Below, in pieces: positions 36,027-45,244 of a DNA stretch of 56,161 nt. This DNA comes from an uncultured Lachnospiraceae bacterium (GTDB lineage Bacteria; Bacillota; Clostridia; Lachnospirales; Lachnospiraceae): assembly GCA_910585825.1 (NCBI GenBank), contig CAJUEY010000018.1, positions 1-56,161 of the forward strand. The letters are read 5' to 3'. Within the stretch, counting starts at the first letter, position 1; every line of letters starts with the position of its first letter. The notes below the pieces were generated by a model. That model was given only the letters and a program-made list of their open reading frames with translations. It was not told the DNA's origin and did not search any database. A program made the translations under genes and the position numbers.

Positions 36027-36773
36027 ATGGGAAAAGAGACATTGAGACTGGAAGGTATTGGCATCAAATTTAATTTGGCCGGTAAAAAGGCAAAACCAAA
36101 GTCTACACAATTAAAAGACATTCCGTCTATGATATTTGGCGGAAATAAAAGGCAGGAATTCTGGGCTTTAAAAGATATCAGTTTCTCACTGGAACGGGGG
36201 GACCGGCTGGGAATTCTGGGATTAAACGGTGCGGGGAAAAGCACCCTGTTAAAAGTGATTGCCGGCGTCTTTAAACCCAATGAAGGAAAGGTAATCCATA
36301 AAGGCACAATCGTTCCGCTGCTGGAGCTGGGAGCGGGATTTGAAAAGCAGTATACCGGAACGGAAAATATTTTTCTGTATGGCTCCATGCTTGGCTACAG
36401 CAGAAAATATCTCCAAAGCAAATATGATGAGATTGTGGAATTTTCCGGATTGAAGAAATTTATTGATGTGCCGATTCAGAATTATTCTTCCGGTATGCGT
36501 TCAAAACTGGGATTTTCCATTGCCACAATTGCAGAGCCGGAGATTCTGATCTTAGATGAAGTGCTTTCGGTTGGAGATGCGAAATTCCGCAAAAAAAGCG
36601 AGGCAAAAATACACAGTATGATGGAGGGCGGAACAACGGTATTGTTCGTCTCTCATTCATTGGAGCAGGTGAAGCGAATCTGCAATAAAGCCATGATTTT
36701 AGAACAGGGTAGAATTGTGGGATTTGGTGATATTGACAAAGTTTCGGCAATATACGCAGAAATGATAGGATAG
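36027..36773 (+). CDS. tagH: TagH-like ABC transporter ATPase
   Basis: 248 residues, a bare nucleotide-binding domain: Walker A GILGLNGAGKST, signature NYSSGMRSKLGFSIA, Walker B EILILDEVLSVGD, and FVSHSLEQ. The segment IVPLLELGAGFEKQYTGTEN is typical of polysaccharide exporters. It has no C-terminal glycan-binding extension, unlike the ATPase at 27662. AAAGG precedes the ATG; the pair with the permease is clear. Confidence 0.92.
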   Translation: MGKETLRLEGIGIKFNLAGKKAKPKSTQLKDIPSMIFGGNKRQEFWALKDISFSLERGDRLGILGLNGAGKSTLLKVIAGVFKPNEGKVIHKGTIVPLLELGAGFEKQYTGTENIFLYGSMLGYSRKYLQSKYDEIVEFSGLKKFIDVPIQNYSSGMRSKLGFSIATIAEPEILILDEVLSVGDAKFRKKSEAKIHSMMEGGTTVLFVSHSLEQVKRICNKAMILEQGRIVGFGDIDKVSAIYAEMIG

Positions 36774-36789
36774 TTTTTGGAGAAAAATC

Positions 36790-38577
36790 ATGAGAATGGA
36801 AAACTATATCAAAGAAAAGAAAATTACGGCAACCGTAAAAGAAGTCAGATGGGAACGGATTTTTCTGCATCTGGATGTAAAAGTGGAATATGCAGATCCT
36901 GAGGAAAAGAAGGGAGAGCTCTGTTTTTATGCAGTAGACCAGCTGTATCATTCTCCCGCTATGTTTAAAATCACAGGGGCAGAGGATGATGTCTATCATC
37001 TGAAACTCAATGTGACCAACGGCGGAGAAAATGTCTGTCTGCCTTCCAGTGAATACCGTATTTTTGTATGCAGGGACGACTGCATTATGGCAGACTGCGA
37101 AACAGATGCTGCAATTGTAGGAGAAATGGACAATTTTTCCAGAGTTTATTTGTTTTCCGAGCATACCAAAGGGTATGCCGTCTCATTTTATGTAGAAGAA
37201 GAAACGGAAACGCTTCCTTTCCGTTTCTGCATATTAGGCGCAGAGGAATGCGAACTGAAATTTCCGGAAAAACTGGGCTTGTGGGAGGCTCTCTGCCTGG
37301 GAGAAAGCCTGAAAGATAGCTGGTTCAGCAAACGGAATGTAATCCGGACCATGTATTCGTTTTTCTGTAAAATTTATGCGTCCAAACGAAAAAATACTAT
37401 TTTGCTGATGTCGGAACAAAACGACACCATTCGGTATAATTTAAAAGCGGTTGCAGACCGGATGCGGGAAAGAGGAATGGATAAGGAATTTCGGATTTTG
37501 TATTCGGCCCGTTCTGCCGCATCTGAATCCCAGAGTTTGAAAAGCTGGTTTGGACTGATTCGGAAACTGGCGCAGAGCGGCATTATCTTTTTGGACGATC
37601 ATGCCGTTGTTTTGAATTGGCTGAAATTATCCAAAGATACGAAATTGATTCAGCTTTGGCATGCCGGAGCCGGTTTCAAATCCTCCGGATACAGCAGATG
37701 GGGGCACAAGGGAGGACCCGGAGCTGCCTCCTGCCACAGACAGTACAGTTTCGGCATTGCAGGCTCCAAAAATATCGCGCCGTTTTTCTCAGAGGTATGG
37801 GGAATCAATGACGAACAGGTTCTGCCTACCGGAATGCCCAGGATGGATGAGTTTTTAGACGAAGATTACAGGAAGAAGAAGACAAAAGAGCTTTACGACA
37901 AATATCCGATCTGCAAAGGCAAAAAAGTAATGCTTTTCGCGCCCACTTACCGGGGAAGAGGAAAGAAAGAGGCATATTATCCCTATAAAAGGATTGATTT
38001 TCAGGGGCTGTATGAGGCCTGCGGAGACGAATATGCAGTTCTATTTAAAATGCATCCCTGGATCAAAGGAAAGGTGCCCATTGAAGATGCATATAAAGAT
38101 AAATTCACAGACGTAACCGGATATCTGAATATCAATGATTTGTTTTATATCACAGATCTGCTTGTTACAGATTATTCTTCCAATATATTTGAATTTTCTC
38201 TGATGAGAAAGCCGATGCTCTTTTTTGCATTTGACAAAACCCAGTATGCGTTTTCCAGAGGATTCCACAGAGATTATGAAACGTCTGCTCCCGGAAAAGT
38301 CTGCTATACCTTTGAAGAATTGCTGGAGGCTTTCCGCAGCAAAGATTTTGAATATGAAAAAGTAGAACAGTATATCACATACCATTTTGATTATATTGAC
38401 AGCAATGCATCCGACCGTGTCATTGACTGGCTGGTCTATGACAGAATTCCAAAAGACATTCGGGCAGAACTTGAGCGGGTGGAGAGAGAAAATGCCCATA
38501 GAAGAGAATTGGATTTTCTGCCGGAGGGCTACAAACGGGATCTGGAATTAAGATGCATTGTAAAGGAGGGCAAATAG
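36790..38577 (+). CDS. TagF-like CDP-glycerol:polyglycerolphosphate transferase
   Basis: 595 residues. An N-terminal beta-rich region of about 180 residues is followed by the catalytic GT-B-like domain: LIQLWHAGAGFKSSGYSR with the conserved His, VLPTGMPRMDEFL, MLFAPTYRGRGKK, VLFKMHPWIKG and LLVTDYSSNIFEFSLMRKP. This is the layout of TagF/TarL-type polymerases for wall teichoic acid. It ends with a one-base overlap on the cytidylyltransferase gene, which would supply its CDP-activated alcohol. Whether it uses CDP-glycerol or CDP-ribitol is not decided by the sequence. Confidence 0.9.
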   Translation: MRMENYIKEKKITATVKEVRWERIFLHLDVKVEYADPEEKKGELCFYAVDQLYHSPAMFKITGAEDDVYHLKLNVTNGGENVCLPSSEYRIFVCRDDCIMADCETDAAIVGEMDNFSRVYLFSEHTKGYAVSFYVEEETETLPFRFCILGAEECELKFPEKLGLWEALCLGESLKDSWFSKRNVIRTMYSFFCKIYASKRKNTILLMSEQNDTIRYNLKAVADRMRERGMDKEFRILYSARSAASESQSLKSWFGLIRKLAQSGIIFLDDHAVVLNWLKLSKDTKLIQLWHAGAGFKSSGYSRWGHKGGPGAASCHRQYSFGIAGSKNIAPFFSEVWGINDEQVLPTGMPRMDEFLDEDYRKKKTKELYDKYPICKGKKVMLFAPTYRGRGKKEAYYPYKRIDFQGLYEACGDEYAVLFKMHPWIKGKVPIEDAYKDKFTDVTGYLNINDLFYITDLLVTDYSSNIFEFSLMRKPMLFFAFDKTQYAFSRGFHRDYETSAPGKVCYTFEELLEAFRSKDFEYEKVEQYITYHFDYIDSNASDRVIDWLVYDRIPKDIRAELERVERENAHRRELDFLPEGYKRDLELRCIVKEGK

Positions 38578-39356
38578 TGAATATAGCGATTGTTTTTGCC
38601 GGAGGAAGCGGCGTCCGCATGGGTTCCGGCATTCCGAAACAGTTTTTGGAAATCAATGGAAAGCCGATTATTGTTTATACCTTACAGTTGTTTCAGTATC
38701 ATGACAAAATTGATAAAATATATCTATCTGTTCTGGAGCAGTATATTCCATATATGAAAATGCTGATCGAGGAGTATCGTCTGCAGAAGGTGGCGCAGGT
38801 GGTTTCCGGAGGAGAGACGGCGCAGGATTCCATTTATCATGCCCTTAAGACGGCGGAGAAGGAAAATCCGGAAGATTCCGTTGTTTTGATTCATGACGGG
38901 GTGCGTCCTTTTGTGTCCTATGAAGTCATCAGCAACAATATTGAAAGCGTCAAAAAGCATGGAAACGGAATTACCTGTACGCCCTGCTATGAAACGATTA
39001 TGATCAGCAGCGACGGAGAGGCGGTGGGACAGGTTCCGTACCGGAAAGAGACGTTTGCGGCGCAGGCTCCCCAGAGTTTTTATCTGAAAGAAATTATTGC
39101 CGCCCATGATGTTGTGCGGGCCTCCAAGACGCGCTATGAAAATATGGTGGACGCCTGTACCATCATCCGCAGCCAGGGAATGGACGCCCATATGGTGATG
39201 GGTAACCGGGGCAATATCAAAGTGACGACGCCGGAAGACGTCTATATTTTCAGAGGGCTTTTGCAGTATAAGGAAAACGAGCAGGCCTTTGGACTGGGGC
39301 TTACCAATCGGATTGAGACGAAATTGAATCAGGCAACGAGAAAAAACTGTGGGTGA
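38577..39356 (+). CDS. TarI/IspD-family cytidylyltransferase
   Basis: 259 residues. The nucleotide loop VFAGGSGVRMGSGIPKQFL is at the N-terminus, followed by VLIHDGVRPFVS and AAQAPQSFYLKEI, as in IspD and TarI. In a teichoic-acid setting it most likely makes CDP-ribitol or a related CDP-alditol. A GTG start at 38577 is preferred: AAGGAGG lies 8 bases before it, inside the end of the TagF-like gene. TarJ, the alcohol dehydrogenase that normally accompanies TarI, is absent; an extended SDR gene follows instead. Confidence 0.88.
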   Translation: MNIAIVFAGGSGVRMGSGIPKQFLEINGKPIIVYTLQLFQYHDKIDKIYLSVLEQYIPYMKMLIEEYRLQKVAQVVSGGETAQDSIYHALKTAEKENPEDSVVLIHDGVRPFVSYEVISNNIESVKKHGNGITCTPCYETIMISSDGEAVGQVPYRKETFAAQAPQSFYLKEIIAAHDVVRASKTRYENMVDACTIIRSQGMDAHMVMGNRGNIKVTTPEDVYIFRGLLQYKENEQAFGLGLTNRIETKLNQATRKNCG

Positions 39357-39386
39357 ATCGTGGTTTCAGACAGGAGGAACGGGCAA

Positions 39387-40460
39387 ATGGAAATCAAAGA
39401 TAAAATTCTCCGTCAGGATATGGAAGAAATTGCAGGAGATGGAAATCTGACCGATAATCTGAGAAACAGTACGGTATTCGTTACCGGAGCTACAGGTCTT
39501 TTAGGATCTCAGGTTGTGTTGGCGCTTGCCTGCATGAATCGAATGCAGAACAGCAATATTCAGATTGTTGCCATGGCAAGAAACGAGGAAAAAGTAAAAA
39601 AAGTATTTGGAGATCTGGCGGACGAAAGGGATTTGACTGTATATTATGGAGATATCAATTCTCCTATTGATTATCCGGGAAACGTGGATTATATCATACA
39701 TGGCGCGAGCCCTACCAGTTCTAAATATTTTGTGGCACATCCGGCAGAGACCATTCAGACCGCATTAAAAGGAACGGAGTATATACTGGAATTTGCCCGA
39801 AAGAAAAAAATCAGCTCTATGGTCTACCTTTCTTCTCTGGAAGTATATGGCGCGCCGGAAGGAGAAAAACAGAGAATTGGTGAGAAGGATTATGGATATT
39901 TAGATCCCATGAGCATACGGAGCAGTTATTCCGAAGGAAAACGTATGGCGGAGTGCATGTGTGCCGCTTATGCCGGTGAATATGATGTCCCCGTTAAAGT
40001 GGCAAGACTTTCCCAGACATTTGGGGCGGGAGTGGAATATCAGGATAGCCGGGTGTTTGCAGAATTTGCCAGATGTGCGGTAGAGAAAAAAGACATTATA
40101 CTGCATACAAAGGGCAGAACCATTCGGAGTTATTGTTATACGAAAGATGCAATCCGGGCAATTTTATATATTTTATCAAAGGGACAAAAAGGCGAGGCCT
40201 ATAATGTAACCAACATGGATACGGCGGTGTCCATCCGAGAAATGGCAGAATTGGTATGCAGCCTGTATCCGGAAAACGGAATTCAGGTGAAGGTTGAAAT
40301 CCCGGAAGACGCGGCCTCTTTTGGATACAATCCGGAAATGGTGATCCGTCTGGACAGCTCAAAATTACAGGAGCTGGGATGGAAACCCACAGTGGGATTG
40401 AAAGAAATGTTTGAAAGAATGATAAAAAGCGGATTTAGCAGCTGTGAAACCGAAGGCTGA
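39387..40460 (+). CDS. NAD-dependent epimerase/dehydratase-family SDR
   Basis: 357 residues, an extended SDR. The cofactor loop is FVTGATGLLGSQVV, followed by IIHGASPTSS, YLSSLEVYGAPEG with the active-site Ser, and SYSEGKRMAE with the Tyr-Lys pair. It is not the zinc- or iron-type alcohol dehydrogenase expected next to TarI. The ATG at 39387 has AGGAGG 10 bases upstream. The tight link to the cytidylyltransferase suggests it reduces or epimerises the sugar or sugar phosphate activated with CDP, but the substrate is unknown. Confidence 0.85.
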   Translation: MEIKDKILRQDMEEIAGDGNLTDNLRNSTVFVTGATGLLGSQVVLALACMNRMQNSNIQIVAMARNEEKVKKVFGDLADERDLTVYYGDINSPIDYPGNVDYIIHGASPTSSKYFVAHPAETIQTALKGTEYILEFARKKKISSMVYLSSLEVYGAPEGEKQRIGEKDYGYLDPMSIRSSYSEGKRMAECMCAAYAGEYDVPVKVARLSQTFGAGVEYQDSRVFAEFARCAVEKKDIILHTKGRTIRSYCYTKDAIRAILYILSKGQKGEAYNVTNMDTAVSIREMAELVCSLYPENGIQVKVEIPEDAASFGYNPEMVIRLDSSKLQELGWKPTVGLKEMFERMIKSGFSSCETEG

Positions 40461-40490
40461 ATAGCTGCGTTTTGAGAAAGAGAGAGCAGT

Positions 40491-41690
40491 ATGAAATTTG
40501 GCGTGATTTTGCATAAAACAACGATGAACAGAGGAGACGATATCCAGACTTATGCGGCGATGCAGCATCTGCCCCAGGTGGATTATGTCATTGACCGGGA
40601 AAATATAAATTCCTTTCATTCCAAAGACAACGAGCCGGTAGCGGTAATCATGAGCGCCTGGTGGCTGTGGAAGAAATGGAACTGGCCGCCGGCAGAATGC
40701 ATCATCCCTAAATTTGTCAGCATGCATATGAATAATTACACCATATACCGGAAGAGTTCTCCGATACGTGACGAATGGCTGGAAGGGATTGGAGGAGAAT
40801 ACTTTAAAACATATGGTCCTTTGGGAGTCAGAGATCAGTCAAGCCTGGATTTTTTTAAGGAAAGAGGATTTGACAGTTATTTCAGCGGCTGTATCACACT
40901 GACCCTACCAAAACAAAGGAAGACTGAAGATGCAGGCGCTTATGTCTGTCTGGTGGATTTGAATGACAAATTAGAACAGGCGGCAAGAGAGATGTTAAAA
41001 GATACCGGGCTTAAAATCAAGGTATTTACCCATCGCTGCGACTATCGACATTCTGACGCATCGCTGGAAGAGAGAATGGACGCTGTGGAAAAACTTCTGA
41101 CACAGTATCAGAATGCAAAGCTTGTGATTACCAGAAGGCTGCATGTATCGCTGCCCTGTCTTGCTATGGGCGTGCCGGTGCTTTCTGTCGTAAAAATAGA
41201 AGATGAAGGCAATTTTACCCGGTGGGAGCCTTACAGTAAATGGATTCATTTTGTGAGCAACAAAGACTTTCGCACCGGCAATTTTGAATATGATTTTATG
41301 AATCCCCCGGAGAACAAAGCAGATTATAAGGCTGTGAGAGAGGCTTTGATCAAAGAGATTTCTGAGTTTGTGGAAGAAATGAAGGACTGCAGCCTGCCCC
41401 TTAGCCAGGTGAAGAAGACATCCTATACCGATGAAGAGGCCCGGGCATGGCGGAGCAAACTTATGGAATCCACTCTAGATAAGTGGCTGGAGGAAGACCG
41501 GAAATTTCTGGAGGAAAAAGAAGAACTGGAAAAGAGTTTGAAACGTTATAAAAAGATTATACGAACTATGGAAAACGGAGATGATATTGTAGAGCGTCTG
41601 GAGAAAATGGATAAGAAGAGCAGGGGATTTTTGAAGAGGATGCTGAAACGATGGTGGGTGAAGGAGAAAACGTCAAAGTTTATGGGATAG
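40491..41690 (+). CDS. Polysaccharide pyruvyl transferase-family protein
   Basis: 399 residues. The N-terminus (GVILHKTTMNRGDDIQTYAA) and the central LGVRDQSSLDFFKERGF with FSGCITLTLP are typical of CsaB/WcaK-like pyruvyltransferases; KLVITRRLHVSLPCLAMGVPV carries the conserved Arg-His pair. The last 60 residues are a charged coiled coil (EKEELEKSLKRYKKIIRTM) and basic tail, an addition to the usual domain. Such enzymes place a pyruvate ketal on a sugar, often as an anchor for wall proteins. Some members have other functions, so the pyruvyl activity is an inference. Confidence 0.82.
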   Translation: MKFGVILHKTTMNRGDDIQTYAAMQHLPQVDYVIDRENINSFHSKDNEPVAVIMSAWWLWKKWNWPPAECIIPKFVSMHMNNYTIYRKSSPIRDEWLEGIGGEYFKTYGPLGVRDQSSLDFFKERGFDSYFSGCITLTLPKQRKTEDAGAYVCLVDLNDKLEQAAREMLKDTGLKIKVFTHRCDYRHSDASLEERMDAVEKLLTQYQNAKLVITRRLHVSLPCLAMGVPVLSVVKIEDEGNFTRWEPYSKWIHFVSNKDFRTGNFEYDFMNPPENKADYKAVREALIKEISEFVEEMKDCSLPLSQVKKTSYTDEEARAWRSKLMESTLDKWLEEDRKFLEEKEELEKSLKRYKKIIRTMENGDDIVERLEKMDKKSRGFLKRMLKRWWVKEKTSKFMG

Positions 41691-41811
41691 TTATTTCATG
41701 TGAATGTTATGATTGTGAGGCAGACTTGTAATGTGAAGCAAAGGCCTGGGATACGCCGTTATACCGGAAACTTTAGAAAATGCAGGATTTTTGAAATGGA
41801 GGTAGAGAAGG

Positions 41812-43806
41812 GTGCCGGTTATTGATAAATATTTTAGTAAAATTGCATGGATTTTAACCAGCATCTGCTTTGCAGCAGCCGGAGCAATGATGCTGATCTG
41901 CGGATCATTTAATCTGGATCGGTTTTATGATGTGGGGGAAGTGTATGATGTACCAGAAGATATTTTAAAATGGAATGGAAATTCCAGTCTGCATTATGAT
42001 ACAGCTGAGCAACACTGGGTTGTAGATGAAGAGACGGCAACGAAAGATATTTCAGCATTTCCAGGTAACTGGAAATACCTATATTTAGTTCTGTCTGATG
42101 TGAACGAAGAGAGTTTTGAAGCCTATATTAATTGTCATGGTAAAGATGGAGGGATAGTAGGTCAGATAAAAACAGAACTTCGTGAAGGCTCTAACCTTCT
42201 TGCCATACCAGATGTGGAATACAGCATGTTTTATATAGTGATTAAAAACCAGACAGGATTATCATTCAATATAGAAAAAGTACAATTCCGGGAAAATGAT
42301 AAGATGATTTCGGTAACAGAGTTTGCGAAATATTTTTGCATTCTGTTTGCAGGCTTTTTGTTTATCACAGGCCTTATTTACAAATTGGGGAAAAAGAAAA
42401 GTTATGGGGTTTCCTGGTATACATTAATACATGGACTGCAGACAATCTTTTTGTATATTGGACAACAGGGTGAGAAATTCAGTCTAAAATACTCCGGGCA
42501 AAAGAGAAGCAGGATGCGAAGCGGATTGTTTTGTTTTGTTTTTCTTTTTATGCAGATTGCTTTTATACAGGATCTTTATTTTGATAAACGATCATACAGG
42601 TTTTTAGCGCTGATCTGCGTGATAATCCTTATGCAGATATCCTTTTTGTGCTGGGAAAAACCGCTGCGCTATCTAAATTGGAAGAATAAATTTGTTTTAG
42701 CATGGTTTGAACTGTGGTTATTGGCTGTAATATCTAATTTTATAGTAGAAAAGAGATTTGCCTATGCAGGTTACAGCATGATATTTGTTATGGGTTTTCT
42801 GTTTTTTATGTGGGGAAATATGACAAACAGGGAAATGCTTATAAGAGATTTTATTCGGGGCATAGAATGGAGTTTTTTGCCGAATCTTCTGTTTTGCTGG
42901 TTGTTTCGCCCCTATATAGCAGGATATCGTTATTCGGGAGCAACATACAGTCCCGGAATATTTGGTTTGTATTTGCTGTTTGTATGGATTGCGATTCTTT
43001 CAGAGATAGATTTTAATATTACAAAAAAAGAAGTTTTGCTCAGGGATTTATTATATATTTTTCTGTTAGGAATTTGTGGAGATCTCCTGTGGAAAACACA
43101 AAGTATCTCCAGTATCTTACCGGCAGCGTTGGCGGCATTTATTTTTTCATATAAATTGTGGAGAAACCGAAAACAGGTAAAGATATTCGGGTTTTTGTTG
43201 TATTTTATCATATTTGGCATCGGATGCATGGGAAATCGTTACGGTGTATATTATCTGCCAAGGGTAATTGATTCGGAAGTAAAATTTAAAGGGGATTATT
43301 ATCAGGACACAGTGACAGAAAATCCTTTTATGATTACTATTCAGGCAGCAGAGGGAAATTACAGCAATCGTATTTTATACAAAATAAAGACGATTACTTC
43401 ATTAGAAACATTAACAACCGGCAGAACGTTATTCTGGAAAGCGTATTTAAGAGAAATGAATCTGTGGGGGCACAAAGGAAACGCCAAGTTTATGGGAGGG
43501 GCGCATATGCCTCATAATGGGTTTCTTGCAATCGCATACCGCTATGGTATTTTTGCAATAGTGCCTTATATATTGTTGGTTCTGTATAATATATGGTATG
43601 CCTGGCGGTATTTTAAAAGACATTTGCTGGAAAAAAAATATACTTTTTTTGTGCTGACAAATGCATTGTGCTGTACGCTTCTTTTGTTTGTGGAAAATCT
43701 GGAATTATCCTTTGGATGGGTATGCTGGTATAGCATGTATATCGCTATGGGAATATATTTTGATGATGAGAAGGCTGTGGAATCTGATGATAAGAAGCAT
43801 GTATGA
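41812..43806 (+). CDS. O-antigen polymerase/ligase-like membrane protein
   Basis: 664 residues. One N-terminal membrane segment, an extracytoplasmic beta-rich domain of about 130 residues, then about ten membrane segments. The late motif FWKAYLREMNLWGHKG with GGAHMPHNGFLAIAYRYGI resembles the large periplasmic loop of Wzy/WaaL proteins that holds the catalytic His (PHN). GTG start after GGAGGTAGAG. The sequence is AT-rich compared with genes before 41.7 kb. Between 41691 and 41811 I see no gene or promoter. Confidence 0.78.
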   Translation: MPVIDKYFSKIAWILTSICFAAAGAMMLICGSFNLDRFYDVGEVYDVPEDILKWNGNSSLHYDTAEQHWVVDEETATKDISAFPGNWKYLYLVLSDVNEESFEAYINCHGKDGGIVGQIKTELREGSNLLAIPDVEYSMFYIVIKNQTGLSFNIEKVQFRENDKMISVTEFAKYFCILFAGFLFITGLIYKLGKKKSYGVSWYTLIHGLQTIFLYIGQQGEKFSLKYSGQKRSRMRSGLFCFVFLFMQIAFIQDLYFDKRSYRFLALICVIILMQISFLCWEKPLRYLNWKNKFVLAWFELWLLAVISNFIVEKRFAYAGYSMIFVMGFLFFMWGNMTNREMLIRDFIRGIEWSFLPNLLFCWLFRPYIAGYRYSGATYSPGIFGLYLLFVWIAILSEIDFNITKKEVLLRDLLYIFLLGICGDLLWKTQSISSILPAALAAFIFSYKLWRNRKQVKIFGFLLYFIIFGIGCMGNRYGVYYLPRVIDSEVKFKGDYYQDTVTENPFMITIQAAEGNYSNRILYKIKTITSLETLTTGRTLFWKAYLREMNLWGHKGNAKFMGGAHMPHNGFLAIAYRYGIFAIVPYILLVLYNIWYAWRYFKRHLLEKKYTFFVLTNALCCTLLLFVENLELSFGWVCWYSMYIAMGIYFDDEKAVESDDKKHV

Positions 43807-45175
43807 AAACTTCACGAATAGAATATGGGGATTTTTGCATTTTTTGTATGCAGTGGCAGGGAATAGCGGTACTATGACACAGAGAGCGCCGCTGAGCCGG
43901 AAGAAAAGCAGTTATATCAGAACAGTTTTGTTTTGTTTTTTATTTATGTGTATGATCATAATATATAATTGTAATCTATATCCGGGTAAAAATTATTTTA
44001 AATATTATAATCTCATGATTGTTGGTGTTCTGCTGTTGATTGCTTTTTTATCAAAAGAAAAAGAAGGAAAAGCAGATAAATGGACTGGAAGTATTGCAAG
44101 ATGTTTTCTGATGTACTGGCTGTGGGCATGCGTATCAGATTTTGTTGTTTTGAAACGGTTTCAATCTGTCGGCGTTACGATGCTTTTGGCTGTGGGACTG
44201 CTTTTTTTTATCCTGCAGTATATGGAGTATCCAGATGATATTTTCAGAGATATGATGCGCGCATTAGAACTGCTTGCGGCAGGAGGGGTGATTTATAATA
44301 TATGCTTTCGATTAAAATATGATGGATTATTATATAACGGATATATGAACAGTGCATCGGATTTTGGCATTTTTTCTGCATTTTTGTGTTTGATATTTTT
44401 AGTTGAAATATATGAATGTCAGGTAAAACATGATACAGGAAAGAAAATGGGAGTTTTTATTTGTGGACTGGCAGCAGCTATGCTGCAGACGCTTATAAGC
44501 GGAAAAGAAATTGCGATTTTTTATGTTGGGTTTATGACAGCAGCGGCATTGGGATGGTGGCTTTTTGCAGGGAGTAAAAATTTGACGGCTTTGGAAAAAA
44601 GGAGAATGATATGGTATCTTGCCTTTGCTGCAGGGGCTGCTGCACTTTATTATTTTGCAGTGAAGAATGTCCCATGGAAATTACAGAGCATGGTTCAATA
44701 TAAAAAAGAAACTTATGAAAGCAGAAAAGATCCTTCGGTTATTTCCATACTGGCAGAAAGCGGAATCGGAGTTTATCAGAATGTAAAAATTCATTCATGG
44801 GATCAGCAGATTCTGATTTGGAAAGAGTATATCAGAGAGATAAACTTATTTGGTCATAAATTACCAGGGCTTCGGATCATGGGCAGACAGCAGCAGGCGC
44901 AGAATCAGTTCCTGCAGATTATATTTCGATATGGGATTATAGCAGTTATTCCATATGCGGCAATGTTTTACCGGGCTTTAAAAAGAGCGATGAAGGTTCT
45001 GTGGGATACGAGGCGCCATTGGAAATGTACAGATCTGCTGGCAGCCGGAGGATTTCTTTTCTGGTGGATTGTGGGATTCTTTGGGAATATAGAATATCCT
45101 TATTATCAACCCATATGGCTGATGGCATATTTGATGCTTGGAAGATATATGATTGAAAATAAACAGACAAGTTGA
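43799..45175 (+). CDS. Second O-antigen polymerase/ligase-like membrane protein
   Basis: 458 residues, about ten to eleven membrane segments. IWKEYIREINLFGHKL and QQAQNQFLQIIFRYGIIAVIPY line up with the loop of the preceding protein, so the two are paralogues, but the PHN His is replaced (AQNQF), which may change or weaken activity. The start overlaps the preceding stop; ATG 43787 is an alternative. A promoter overlaps its stop codon, and the next gene starts a new unit. Confidence 0.75.
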   Translation: MYENFTNRIWGFLHFLYAVAGNSGTMTQRAPLSRKKSSYIRTVLFCFLFMCMIIIYNCNLYPGKNYFKYYNLMIVGVLLLIAFLSKEKEGKADKWTGSIARCFLMYWLWACVSDFVVLKRFQSVGVTMLLAVGLLFFILQYMEYPDDIFRDMMRALELLAAGGVIYNICFRLKYDGLLYNGYMNSASDFGIFSAFLCLIFLVEIYECQVKHDTGKKMGVFICGLAAAMLQTLISGKEIAIFYVGFMTAAALGWWLFAGSKNLTALEKRRMIWYLAFAAGAAALYYFAVKNVPWKLQSMVQYKKETYESRKDPSVISILAESGIGVYQNVKIHSWDQQILIWKEYIREINLFGHKLPGLRIMGRQQQAQNQFLQIIFRYGIIAVIPYAAMFYRALKRAMKVLWDTRRHWKCTDLLAAGGFLFWWIVGFFGNIEYPYYQPIWLMAYLMLGRYMIENKQTS

Positions 45176-45200
45176 TTATATAGTTTGAGGATGCTATAAT
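45172..45200 (+). promoter_or_regulatory. Promoter for the bacillosamine-type unit
   Basis: TTGATT (45172-45177), 17 bases, TATAAT (45195-45200), with an extended -10 TGC. The -35 overlaps the stop codon of the preceding membrane protein. The expected start of transcription is about 45207, followed by GAGGAATAAAAG before the pglF-like ATG. Confidence 0.8.
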
Positions 45201-45244
45201 AGGAAAAATTAAAATAAGAAAAGCTGATAAAAGAGGAATAAAAG

